Origin: STD2-102 sp964414205
GTDB lineage: Bacteria; Bacillota; Clostridia; Christensenellales; CAG-917
Length of the DNA stretch: 64,000 nucleotides
Assembly: GCA_964414205.1 (NCBI GenBank)
Contig: CAYPVP010000001.1
Span: forward strand, 9,795 to 73,794
Direction: 5' to 3'
Below, in pieces: positions 7,955-15,135 of this stretch. The notes beneath the pieces were generated by a model that was not told where the DNA came from, did no database searches, and worked only from the letters and a program-made list of their open reading frames with translations. A program made the position numbers and the translations under genes. The stretch's first letter is position 1, and the number at the start of each line of letters is the position of its first letter.

Positions 7955-9385
7955 TCATTTTTCAAAGACATAGAAAGGAACAAACATATCATTTGGCAAA
8001 AACAAGCCATGTTTTCCATATTTGTTTTGATTTTCATCAAGCAATTCAACATGTCCATGGTCAGCAGTCATCACAACTTTTCCATCAAATTTTTTTGCAA
8101 GTTCAACAATGTAATTTTCAATTTCCAAAACTTTTTCAATCGATTTTGTGGAACTAAAACCAAATTTATGGTTTGCATCATCAATTCCGTGAAAATGCAC
8201 TACAATTACTTCTTTTCCATCATTGATTGAATTTTCAGCCGATTGGTAGACAGCATAATCTGTGTAGCCATTTTCATCTGCTAAATTCAATGTTGGTTCA
8301 ATTGAAGTTCCAATCAACTTGCTATTTCCTTCAATAAAAGCAACGCTTTTGTTTTTATCCTTTGCATAAACAAAAATGTCATCACAAGCCATTTGTTTGA
8401 ATGGTCTTGCAAAAATTCCAGTTTCAAGTGGAGATTTTCCACCAAGCATCGTAGCAAGCCCAACTGGTGATATGGCAGGGTTCATAACTGCACTGACTTG
8501 CATGATTTGTTCATATGCAAAAAGTTTTGAACTTTGATTCAGCAGTTTTTGTTGTGCCATGCCAAATCCATCGAGAAGAACAAACATAACTTTTTGGTTG
8601 GCATCGACTGATTGTTTCATTTCATCGTATATTGAAGAAATGAGTTTTGTTGTTCCAATTGTAAAGCCAAAAACAGGTTTGAACTCTCCTGATGAAGATT
8701 TGCAATGAATTTTTCCATTTTTCCAAATGCAATTTTTGCTTGCAACATTGCTTTCAACCCCAAAATCTTCAAAATACACATTGCATTTTTCATTTTTTGT
8801 CAGTTCAAAAGCAGTTACATTTTTTTTGGGAACAAATTTTTTTGCAACCACTCCATTCATAGAATTTTCAGCATCCAATTCAAAAAAACTTTTTTTGTCT
8901 TTTCCACTCAAAAATTTTGTTGCATTTTGAGAAAGCACCTTTATGCCTGATTCGACATTTTCTTTTGAAACAACGGTGACGTCAACAATATCTTTCAATC
9001 TTACAGCACGAGGATGCACCGAACTGTATGCACAAATTTGTTCTTCCGATTGATAAAAATAGAGTCCTTTTGCACTTTCTTCCTCAATTTCCACACTAAT
9101 TCCGTCACTTGCTGTCACAAAAAGGGTGTTGCTTTGCGAAATTTTGCTGATTTTTGAAAGCAAATCATCAACATTCCAACCATTCATTGTTTCGTTGTTT
9201 TGTCCAACAAAATTTTGTTTTGCACATTCATTAAGGTCTAAAACAACAAAGTTTTTTTGTATGTCGCCATTGAAAATCAATTCTATTTTTTTTGCTGGTT
9301 GTTCATCGCCCTTGCAACCAAACAAACACATTGTCAACAAAACCAATAGCAATGCAACCATCCCATTTTGAATTTTCTTTCTCAT
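7955..9385 (-). CDS. Lipoprotein with alkaline-phosphatase-superfamily hydrolase domain
   Basis: A 476-aa lipoprotein (signal peptide, lipobox LFGC, C24). The N-terminal 130 residues contain WNVDDLLSKI and VTASDGISVEI, the SUOX-like pattern shared in this operon. From about residue 250 there is a type I phosphodiesterase/nucleotide-pyrophosphatase-like domain: VMFVLLDGFG (first metal Asp), a Ser/Thr-rich nucleophile region AISPVGLATML, HFHGIDDANH, TADHG and KHG, so the usual metal ligands appear intact. It should hydrolyse a phosphoester or pyrophosphate bond outside the membrane. Its position beside an S component suggests it trims a nucleotide-containing cofactor before uptake; that is inference. 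ATG 9385 has GGAAGG upstream. Confidence 0.7.
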   Translation of the reverse strand: MRKKIQNGMVALLLVLLTMCLFGCKGDEQPAKKIELIFNGDIQKNFVVLDLNECAKQNFVGQNNETMNGWNVDDLLSKISKISQSNTLFVTASDGISVEIEEESAKGLYFYQSEEQICAYSSVHPRAVRLKDIVDVTVVSKENVESGIKVLSQNATKFLSGKDKKSFFELDAENSMNGVVAKKFVPKKNVTAFELTKNEKCNVYFEDFGVESNVASKNCIWKNGKIHCKSSSGEFKPVFGFTIGTTKLISSIYDEMKQSVDANQKVMFVLLDGFGMAQQKLLNQSSKLFAYEQIMQVSAVMNPAISPVGLATMLGGKSPLETGIFARPFKQMACDDIFVYAKDKNKSVAFIEGNSKLIGTSIEPTLNLADENGYTDYAVYQSAENSINDGKEVIVVHFHGIDDANHKFGFSSTKSIEKVLEIENYIVELAKKFDGKVVMTADHGHVELLDENQNKYGKHGLFLPNDMFVPFYVFEK

Positions 9386-9412
9386 TTCATACCTTCCCCA
9401 AATTTATTTGCC

Positions 9413-9435
9413 ACATCACATAGTTTTTGTGATGT
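9413..9435. other. Hairpin between the S-component and phosphodiesterase genes
   Basis: The 8-bp arms ACATCACA (9413-9420) and TGTGATGT (9428-9435) form a perfect inverted repeat in the 166-base gap inside the ECF operon. There is no T-tract after it on the minus strand, so processing or attenuation is more likely than full termination. Confidence 0.5.
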
Positions 9436-9551
9436 AATTTTCAGTTTAAAAATCAAAATTTTTTTTGATTTACAATTTGCATAGATTTTCTTTTTAGAAA
9501 TTCTACAAAAATGCTTTTGTTTGTTATTTTTTGTTTGTTATTTTCTGTTTG

Positions 9552-10448
9552 CTATTTTTGCAAATTTTCGTTTGTTGTGTTTATGTCTGTTGTTTCGTTT
9601 TTGATGTTTTTGCTTTTTGACACATCAAAAACATCTATGCTTTCTTCCACAAACACACTTTTAAAATTCGCTTTTGACTTCATTTCTTTTTGAATTTCGC
9701 TTTTTTCACTTTCATCAAAACTGCAACATTGTTGGTGTTCAGCCGATGTAATTTTTTTAGAATTTTTTGTTGTCACTATACAATTTTTTTTCAAACTGCT
9801 TTTTATAGATTTTTTTTCATTGTTTTCTTCAATGTTTTCTTCATCAAAAATTTTGATCAATTCACTGTTTGCTTTTTCTCTTTTCAAAACTCCACTTTTT
9901 TCAATTCCCTTGAAAGCAAAATATCCCACAATTCCACCAATCGCCCCTGAAAAGCCCGCAGTCAACAAAACAAACAAAAAAGGCATCCATTCAAGTTTAA
10001 AAAACAAAAGGTTGCTAAAAATTGTTCCTACAACATTTGCAAGAATTGTTGCTAGAAAAAATTGAAAAAGCGAATAGGTGTTTTTTCTTGAAAATAAAAA
10101 AACAATTTCAACCAGCAACGCAGGCAAAATGTAGGTAATAACTGTCCAAACTCCGTGACTACCTGGTGCGCCAGTCAAAATCATAATCAAGGTTTGCAAA
10201 ACTGCAACCATCAATGCTGAAAAATGTTTTCCGGTGATGGCAATGGCAAGTGGTAGCCAAAGCATATAAAACCCACCTGCAATTGCACCTCCTGGAATTC
10301 CCAAAGGACTTGTCACCATTCTCACCAAAATGCCCACTACTGTTTTGAACCCAATGCTGACAGCAGTGAGCATGGCAATCAAAACCAAGTCGAAAACGGA
10401 GAATGGTTGCTGAAATTTTTCTTTCATTTTTCCTTTGAGTTGTTTCAT
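9552..10448 (-). CDS. ECF transporter S component
   Basis: A 298-aa membrane protein. Residues 1-205 hold about six helices with features of ECF S components of the YkoE/ThiW-like sort: a small-residue-rich first helix FDLVLIAMLTAVSIGF, GGAIAGGFYMLWLPLA, and GAPGSHGVWTVITYILPALLVE. The last 90 residues are an unusual polar, Lys/Glu/Ser/Asn-rich tail that S components normally lack. ATG 10448 directly follows the previous stop; ATG 10427 (AAAGGA just upstream) is an alternative start. It provides substrate specificity for the EcfT/ATPase module in the same operon. The ligand cannot be assigned from sequence. Confidence 0.75.
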   Translation of the reverse strand: MKQLKGKMKEKFQQPFSVFDLVLIAMLTAVSIGFKTVVGILVRMVTSPLGIPGGAIAGGFYMLWLPLAIAITGKHFSALMVAVLQTLIMILTGAPGSHGVWTVITYILPALLVEIVFLFSRKNTYSLFQFFLATILANVVGTIFSNLLFFKLEWMPFLFVLLTAGFSGAIGGIVGYFAFKGIEKSGVLKREKANSELIKIFDEENIEENNEKKSIKSSLKKNCIVTTKNSKKITSAEHQQCCSFDESEKSEIQKEMKSKANFKSVFVEESIDVFDVSKSKNIKNETTDINTTNENLQK

Positions 10449-10449
10449 T

Positions 10450-10959
10450 TTAGGACAAAACCAAAGTTTCGATTTGTTGCACGATTGAATTTGATGATGA
10501 ACTTGTTTTGTCAGAAATAAATCTTGGAGATTTTTCATCAATAGCGAATGCACCATTTTCTACAATTCCAATCGAAATATAACTATTTTCAAATGATGAT
10601 ATTCCACAATCCTTAGAATATGTTCCAGAAGTTCCTTTCACGCTTGTAAATTCAGGCAAAACAATGTTTGCTTTTTCGCAAAGGCTTTTCAAATTGTAGC
10701 AGACATAAACAACTGTTTTCATCGTTCCAGTTTTGTTTGTAGTTGTCATCGTGATTTGTTCTTGCTGTACTTTTGCCAAAGTTGCTTTGCTAATTGTTCC
10801 AAGGCTTTGTTCTCCATGTAGCACTTCAACACTGACAGCCAAATCAGTTGGAATGTCATATGTAGTAGTTCCTTTGTCTCCACCACAAGCACACAGTGAA
10901 ACTGCCATCATTGCAACAACAGCAATGGTCAATGATATAATACCAATTTTTTTCCTCAT
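10450..10959 (-). CDS. Small lipoprotein of the ECF operon
   Basis: A 169-aa lipoprotein: MRKKIG start, hydrophobic signal, lipobox LCAC with C25. The mature part contains VVYVCYNLKSLCEKANI, SVKGTSGTYSKD and SYISIGIVENG, a reduced version of the SUOX-like pattern seen in the neighbours. ATG 10959 is preferred because GGAGA lies six bases upstream; a GTG at 10971 is also in frame. It lies 17 bases after the larger lipoprotein gene and one base before the S component. A likely role is extracellular ligand capture or presentation for the transporter, inferred from context only. Confidence 0.6.
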   Translation of the reverse strand: MRKKIGIISLTIAVVAMMAVSLCACGGDKGTTTYDIPTDLAVSVEVLHGEQSLGTISKATLAKVQQEQITMTTTNKTGTMKTVVYVCYNLKSLCEKANIVLPEFTSVKGTSGTYSKDCGISSFENSYISIGIVENGAFAIDEKSPRFISDKTSSSSNSIVQQIETLVLS

Positions 10960-10976
10960 AATTTTCTCCACAATTT

Positions 10977-12188
10977 TTATATTTTTTCAACAGACAAAAT
11001 TTTGTGTCCATTGAGCATAAATTGTCCATTCACTTTTTCAATTTCTACACTTTGAATTTCAGAAAACGAAAAAGTTCCATCTCCACCACTTGTGACAACT
11101 TTGAAACTAGAATTTTCTTCATTCATTTTGATGAGTTGCAAAACATCTTTCAATAAAATTTTTGAGTTTTCATCGCTGTCAAACCTGTCAAAAGCGACTT
11201 TCAAAGAAACCAACGCTGTGCTAGAAACAGACATTGACAGTGTGTTTTTGACACACATTCCTTTCAAAATGTTTTTTCCCTCAAACAAAGGAGCATGAAG
11301 TTCATTTTGCAAAGTGCTTCCTTCAATTTGCGATTTGTAAACCAAAAACGCATCGTTGAAATATTCATAACTTTTGAAGCATATATATTCTCTTGTGAAA
11401 CCGTTTTGTCCATCAGTGACGTAGTCCCAAGCAGACATAAACATTTTGTCATTTTGAGTTGACACAAGCACACCTGATTCAAAAAGTTTTTTCAAACTCA
11501 AACCATAATAAGAAACATTTTTTGTTTCGCCTGAGATTGTTTCTTGTTTTTCAAAGGAATCATTAAATTTTGTTTCTTCAAGTCCTTCTACAAAAGTAAC
11601 CTTTGTTGCCTTTGGAGGATTTAAAGTCGCATTTGAAAAAGATATTTTGCTTAGTTTTTTTGCCCAAGAGTTTGCACTTTGGTTTGGGAAAACGGCTCGC
11701 AAAGCCCCACTTTTTTGATTAGAATTCAAAACAACATTGTCATATTCCAACGCCAAAATCATTTTTGAACCACCATGTTCTTGACTGAAAGTATCAACTG
11801 TCAAAATTGTTTCATATCCATCAGTTGCAAAAAGAGCCATTGAACTGTATGCTCCCGAAACAACGCCCCCTGCATACTTTTCTAGCACATCATCAAGATA
11901 GACACCTTTCAAAGTGTGTGGAATCAAATTTCCATCATCATCTTGTTTGTCCGAGGCATAAACAGGTGATGAAGAAGTATATGTAACTTTTTTGAGTTCA
12001 TAGACGGTTTTGATTTGCAACTTTGTCAAAACCAAAGGCGTTGGTGTCAGCCCTTCAATGGTCAATTCATATTGGTCATCATTGACAGGGGTGGCATCAC
12101 CTGGTTTGTCACAGCCAGCAAAGACAAAGGTTGCAAGCATCAGCAACATCAAAATTGTCAGCACAACAGCACAATGTTTACGTTTCAA
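10977..12188 (-). CDS. Two-domain lipoprotein, first gene of the ECF operon
   Basis: A 403-aa lipoprotein (lipobox FAGC, C26). Domain 1 (about 35-185) contains LKGVYLDDVLEKYAG, ALFATDGYETIL, MILALEYDN and GALRAVFPN, closely following the sulfite-oxidase/Oxidored_molyb layout but without the cofactor Cys. Domain 2 (about 195-330) repeats the theme (YYGLSLKKLFESGV, SAWDYVTDGQNG, DAFLVYKS). The start is a TTG at 12188 with GGAGG eight bases before. The longer in-frame TTG at 12257 lies inside the structured leader and is rejected. Expression is probably controlled by the leader RNA and terminator at 12208-12346. Confidence 0.65.
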   Translation of the reverse strand: MKRKHCAVVLTILMLLMLATFVFAGCDKPGDATPVNDDQYELTIEGLTPTPLVLTKLQIKTVYELKKVTYTSSSPVYASDKQDDDGNLIPHTLKGVYLDDVLEKYAGGVVSGAYSSMALFATDGYETILTVDTFSQEHGGSKMILALEYDNVVLNSNQKSGALRAVFPNQSANSWAKKLSKISFSNATLNPPKATKVTFVEGLEETKFNDSFEKQETISGETKNVSYYGLSLKKLFESGVLVSTQNDKMFMSAWDYVTDGQNGFTREYICFKSYEYFNDAFLVYKSQIEGSTLQNELHAPLFEGKNILKGMCVKNTLSMSVSSTALVSLKVAFDRFDSDENSKILLKDVLQLIKMNEENSSFKVVTSGGDGTFSFSEIQSVEIEKVNGQFMLNGHKILSVEKI

Positions 12189-12207
12189 TCTACATTCCTC
12201 CCTCAAA

Positions 12208-12240
12208 ACAAAAAAACTCTCTGCCACAGCAAAGAGTTTG
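12208..12240 (-). terminator. Leader terminator before the ECF operon
   Basis: On the minus strand an 11-bp stem (12239-12229 with 12224-12214, one G-T pair, loop TGTG) is followed by a run of seven T. It lies between the structured leader and the first gene, so it would stop transcription before the operon unless prevented. This is the expression platform expected of a transcriptional riboswitch. Confidence 0.9.
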
Positions 12241-12255
12241 CACACAAAAATATGC

Positions 12256-12346
12256 AAGTTCTTTTCGCAGTGGAAGGGTGCAACTTTTCAAAAGCACCCC
12301 CGTTTTGCATTCCATAGTTTCCCTTAGGATTTGCAAAATCGAACTT
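12256..12346 (-). ncRNA. Structured leader RNA, candidate riboswitch aptamer
   Basis: The 91-nt minus-strand RNA folds by eye into a three-way junction. P1 is AAGUUC (12346-12341) with GAACUU (12261-12256), extended by UUUU/AAAA. P2 is GCA..UCC/GGA.UGC and contains CCUAAG and UAUGG around a GGAAAC cap, exactly the two strands of the 11-nt tetraloop receptor. P3 is GGGUGC/GCACCC with a GAAA in its loop. A promoter starts transcription at about P1, and a terminator follows. Partial resemblance to cobalamin riboswitches (GGGAA, CCACUG) exists, but their other conserved boxes are missing. Ligand unknown. Confidence 0.7.
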
Positions 12347-12352
12347 AACATA

Positions 12353-12380
12353 ATTTTATCATATCGCTATTGAGAGTCAA
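12353..12380 (-). promoter_or_regulatory. Promoter of the ECF/lipoprotein operon
   Basis: TTGACT (12380-12375), a 16-base spacer and TAAAAT (12358-12353) on the minus strand. The expected start near 12346 coincides with the first base of the leader's P1 helix. Confidence 0.75.
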
Positions 12381-12465
12381 TAGCCAACCAAAACAAAAAG
12401 CATTCAAACCATGCACAATTTTGTCACTTTGTGCAAAGATAAGTCATTGAAGAAATTTTGTTCAA

Positions 12466-12987
12466 TTATTTTACAAACATAATCAAAGAATTGACAGCAT
12501 TGATGACTGCATTGCTTGAATAGGTTGCGCCTGTTACAAGAGTGATGTCAACACCCTCACCAGGTTTCGCCCCTCCAATCAGTTGCTTTGAAGCCAAAAC
12601 ATCAATTCCCACAAATTGATTCATAAAAGAGTCTTTCAATGGTCGGTCATCTTGGGTGTCATAAATTTTGATTTTTTCAATTTTATAATCTTTTGTCAAA
12701 ATTGCGACATCCATATTTTTTCTGTATGCCCCAACTGCTTTGATGAAATATACAGATTTTGCGCCACTTTGCATTTGCCACGAAACTTCGCCAGTTTCAA
12801 ATTTGTTCTGTTTGTCAAAACCAACTGTCTGATATTCAGCAACGTTTTCGCCAATTACAGACATAACACTTTTTTGTTCACTTGTAGCATTGCTATCATT
12901 GCAACCTACAAAAGCAAACAACATCACTGACACCAAAAGTGTCAAAATTGCAAAATTGATAATTTTTGTTGTAGTATTTTTTCTCAT
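12466..12987 (-). CDS. FMN-binding-domain lipoprotein
   Basis: A 173-aa lipoprotein (lipobox FVGC, C29) with an FMN-binding domain of the PF04205 type. The motif VTGATYSSNAV near the C-terminus matches the (S/T)GA(T/S)xS site at which ApbE attaches FMN covalently. It would act as an extracytoplasmic electron carrier or flavin-dependent redox protein. ATG 12987 has AAAGGGC 11 bases upstream and starts a typical signal peptide; the upstream ATG at 13023 does not. No apbE is in the window. It is transcribed in the same direction as the ECF operon but ends before that operon's promoter, so it is probably separate. Confidence 0.85.
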   Translation of the reverse strand: MRKNTTTKIINFAILTLLVSVMLFAFVGCNDSNATSEQKSVMSVIGENVAEYQTVGFDKQNKFETGEVSWQMQSGAKSVYFIKAVGAYRKNMDVAILTKDYKIEKIKIYDTQDDRPLKDSFMNQFVGIDVLASKQLIGGAKPGEGVDITLVTGATYSSNAVINAVNSLIMFVK

Positions 12988-13078
12988 AATTTTGTTATGC
13001 CCTTTCTCAATCAAACTATTCACAAATCTGAATGTTTATTTTTTTTAAAATTGGAGACTATATACAAAGAGGTGAAAT

Positions 13079-13675
13079 ATGGAACTTTTAAAAAGCAAAA
13101 CTTTTGAAAACCTTGCAAAATCTTTTGCAGGTGAATGTCAAGCCCATGTCCGTTACAAATTTGTTGAATATGGCGCACGAAACGAAGGCTATGAAGCAAT
13201 GGCAAAACTTATTGATGAAGTTGTGTATCAAGAATTCAATCATGCAAGAATGTTTTACACATTCATTCAAAGTGCAACAAAAGAAACAATCAAAAATGTG
13301 GACATTTGCACAGGTTTTCCATTCAAAGAAAAATGGAATTTGCTAGACAACTTAAAATTTTCTGTTGAAGATGAAACAAACGAATCAGAAAAAATTTATC
13401 CTGAATACGAAAGAATTGCCAGAGAAGAAGGGTTTGATGAAATTGCCGACCTATACAAAAACATCATTCAAGTTGAAAATTGCCACAAAATGCTGTTTCA
13501 ACAACTTCATGACCAACTAAAAAATGATACTATGTATGCAAAACAACAAGCAACAAAATGGAAATGTGGTTCTTGTGGCTATGAAGAAACTTCAAAATCA
13601 GCATTCAAAAAATGTCCGTTGTGCAAAGCAGAACAAGGTGTTGTGCTTTTGAAAATTGAAGACAATGCCAATTAA
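13079..13675 (+). CDS. rbr: Rubrerythrin
   Basis: A 198-aa cytoplasmic non-haem diiron protein that reduces hydrogen peroxide in anaerobes. The N-terminal ferritin-like four-helix domain carries the ligand pattern E19 (GECQAHVRY), E52xxH55 (EFNH) and VENCH in the second half. The C-terminal rubredoxin-like domain has CGSCG and CPLCK. ATG 13079 is preceded by GAGGTG. It is divergent from the FMN-binding lipoprotein, with only 91 bases between them, and converges on the hydrolase gene. Fits an anaerobe with oxidative-stress defence. Confidence 0.95.
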   Translation: MELLKSKTFENLAKSFAGECQAHVRYKFVEYGARNEGYEAMAKLIDEVVYQEFNHARMFYTFIQSATKETIKNVDICTGFPFKEKWNLLDNLKFSVEDETNESEKIYPEYERIAREEGFDEIADLYKNIIQVENCHKMLFQQLHDQLKNDTMYAKQQATKWKCGSCGYEETSKSAFKKCPLCKAEQGVVLLKIEDNAN

Positions 13676-13693
13676 AAGGTCGCTTTGACCTTT
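13675..13693. terminator. Hairpin between converging rbr and hydrolase genes
   Basis: AAAGGTC (13675-13681) pairs perfectly with GACCTTT (13687-13693). It covers both stop codons. TTTTAA follows on the minus strand, while the + strand lacks a strong T-tract. Confidence 0.6.
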
Positions 13694-14744
13694 ACATAAA
13701 TTTTTCTACAAATTCAAAAACATTTTGCCAATAGTTTGGAAACGTGCAAGAATTTGCATGCACAGCGCCTTGTTGAACATACAATTTTTTTTCACATTTT
13801 GCAGATTCAAACAACTCATAAACCATTTTTGTTGGAACAAACTCATCTTTGTCACCATGAACAAACATGATTGGAGTTTTGCATTTTGCAACCTGCGACT
13901 TTGCGCTTGCTTCGACAAAATCAAAACCTATGTTGTCAATCATCATCGCCCTACAAACATCAACAATTGGTGAATCTTTCAATTTCCCATACCTAAAAAA
14001 GCAATGGTTCAATTCTTCATAAGCATTTGTATATCCACAATCTTCAACGGCAACTTTGACATTTTTAGGCAAATTCTCACCAACCGTTGACATTATTGTT
14101 GCGCCACCCATTGAAACACCATAAAGAACAATTTGTGCATTTTCATCATTTTGAATGATTTTTTCTATCCACAACAAAATGTCTTTTCTTTCTGTCCAGC
14201 CAAGTGTAATGATTTCACCTTCGCTTTCTCCGTGTGCACGTGCATCAGGCAAAAGAATGTTGTATCCATTTTGCAAAAATTGTTTGCCGTGATATGCCAT
14301 AGATTTGGCATTTCTTCCATAGCCGTGACAAATGATTGCATATTTGTTTGTTGGGTTTTTAGTTTTGACATTCAGTGCGTGCAAATTTAAGCCATCAAAA
14401 CTTTTTATATATGACGATGTCGAAACAGAATCAATCCAATCAAGATATTCTTGGTCATCGCTTGGGCTGTAATGGTCGAGGGTGAAAAGTGGCTTTCCAA
14501 TTCCTTGTTTAAACCATTCAAACCCCGAGCGTGTGAGTCCAACTTCCAACATGATGGCAGGAATTATGGCAAAAAACAAAATCAAGAAAACGGCAAGAAC
14601 AGACACTGAACTTGCAAAAATTGTTGCAAAAATTTTCTGTTTTTTAGAATCTTTTTTGCGTTTTTCATCTTTTACAATTTTTACACTTTCACAGTTTGAT
14701 GACATTTCACAAACAGTCATGTCAATTTTTTCATTTCTTTTCAT
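13692..14744 (-). CDS. Membrane-anchored alpha/beta hydrolase
   Basis: A 350-aa protein: a 45-residue charged N-terminus, one membrane helix (ATIFASSVSVLAVFLILFF), then an alpha/beta-hydrolase domain with AIICHGYGRNAKSM (oxyanion region), nucleophile elbow GVSMGG, HGDKDEFVP (Asp) and QGAVHANS (His), so the catalytic triad is complete. It resembles the S9-like/BAAT families of putative esterases or peptidases. ATG 14744 has a perfect GGAGG seven bases upstream, and the earlier ATG at 14816 has none. Substrate unknown. Monocistronic by position. Confidence 0.85.
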   Translation of the reverse strand: MKRNEKIDMTVCEMSSNCESVKIVKDEKRKKDSKKQKIFATIFASSVSVLAVFLILFFAIIPAIMLEVGLTRSGFEWFKQGIGKPLFTLDHYSPSDDQEYLDWIDSVSTSSYIKSFDGLNLHALNVKTKNPTNKYAIICHGYGRNAKSMAYHGKQFLQNGYNILLPDARAHGESEGEIITLGWTERKDILLWIEKIIQNDENAQIVLYGVSMGGATIMSTVGENLPKNVKVAVEDCGYTNAYEELNHCFFRYGKLKDSPIVDVCRAMMIDNIGFDFVEASAKSQVAKCKTPIMFVHGDKDEFVPTKMVYELFESAKCEKKLYVQQGAVHANSCTFPNYWQNVFEFVEKFM

Positions 14745-15074
14745 GTTTCCTCCTTTGCAAATTTTGAACTTGTGAACTAGTTGGTTAGAAAACAGATTAA
14801 GTTTTTTGTTTGCCACTCATACTATGCTATATTTTTTCCAAATTGTATCTTTCAATTACAATATAATATATCAAATGTAAAAAATCAAGAAAACATTTTT
14901 ATTCAATCAAATTTTCTGTTAGATTTTCTTGTAAATTTGCACATTAAATTTTAGCGTTAGATTATGTCGTTGAATTTTTATGTCGAGTTTTCATGTTGAA
15001 TTTTCATGTTGAATTTTTATGTCGAGTTTTACATTGAATTTTTATGTCGAGTTTTACATTGAATTTTGTCAATC
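14745..15074. repeat. Gene-free stretch with 25-bp tandem repeats
   Basis: No gene. Units beginning TTGAATTTT occur at 14970-14995, 14996-15008, 15009-15033, 15034-15058 and 15059-15070. The two 25-base copies at 15009 and 15034 are identical. About 14820-14870 is very AT-rich with a possible minus-strand promoter for the hydrolase (TTGAAA, 18 bases, TATAGC) and an inverted repeat ATTGTA...TACAAT that could be an operator. Confidence 0.6.
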
Positions 15075-15105
15075 AAAAAAGCCACCAAAATTTGGTGACT
15101 TTTTG
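15075..15105 (-). terminator. Terminator of gap
   Basis: The minus-strand stem CACCAAA/TTTGGTG, extended by AAAAAG/CTTTTT with one mismatch, is followed by a six-T tail. It lies 30 bases beyond the GAPDH stop. Confidence 0.85.
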
Positions 15106-15135
15106 TTTGTTTTGATTTTGCAAATCTAAAATCTA

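Noticed and set aside
12189..12257. Longer lipoprotein starting at the TTG at 12257
   Set aside because: It would begin inside the leader RNA and read through the terminator stem; the TTG at 12188 with GGAGG gives a normal lipoprotein signal.
12256..12346. Cobalamin riboswitch
   Set aside because: GGGAA, UGCAAAA and CCACUG recall the B12 motif, but GGGAA is explained by the tetraloop-receptor hairpin, and the long peripheral boxes are missing. Kept only as an alternative to be tested with covariance models.
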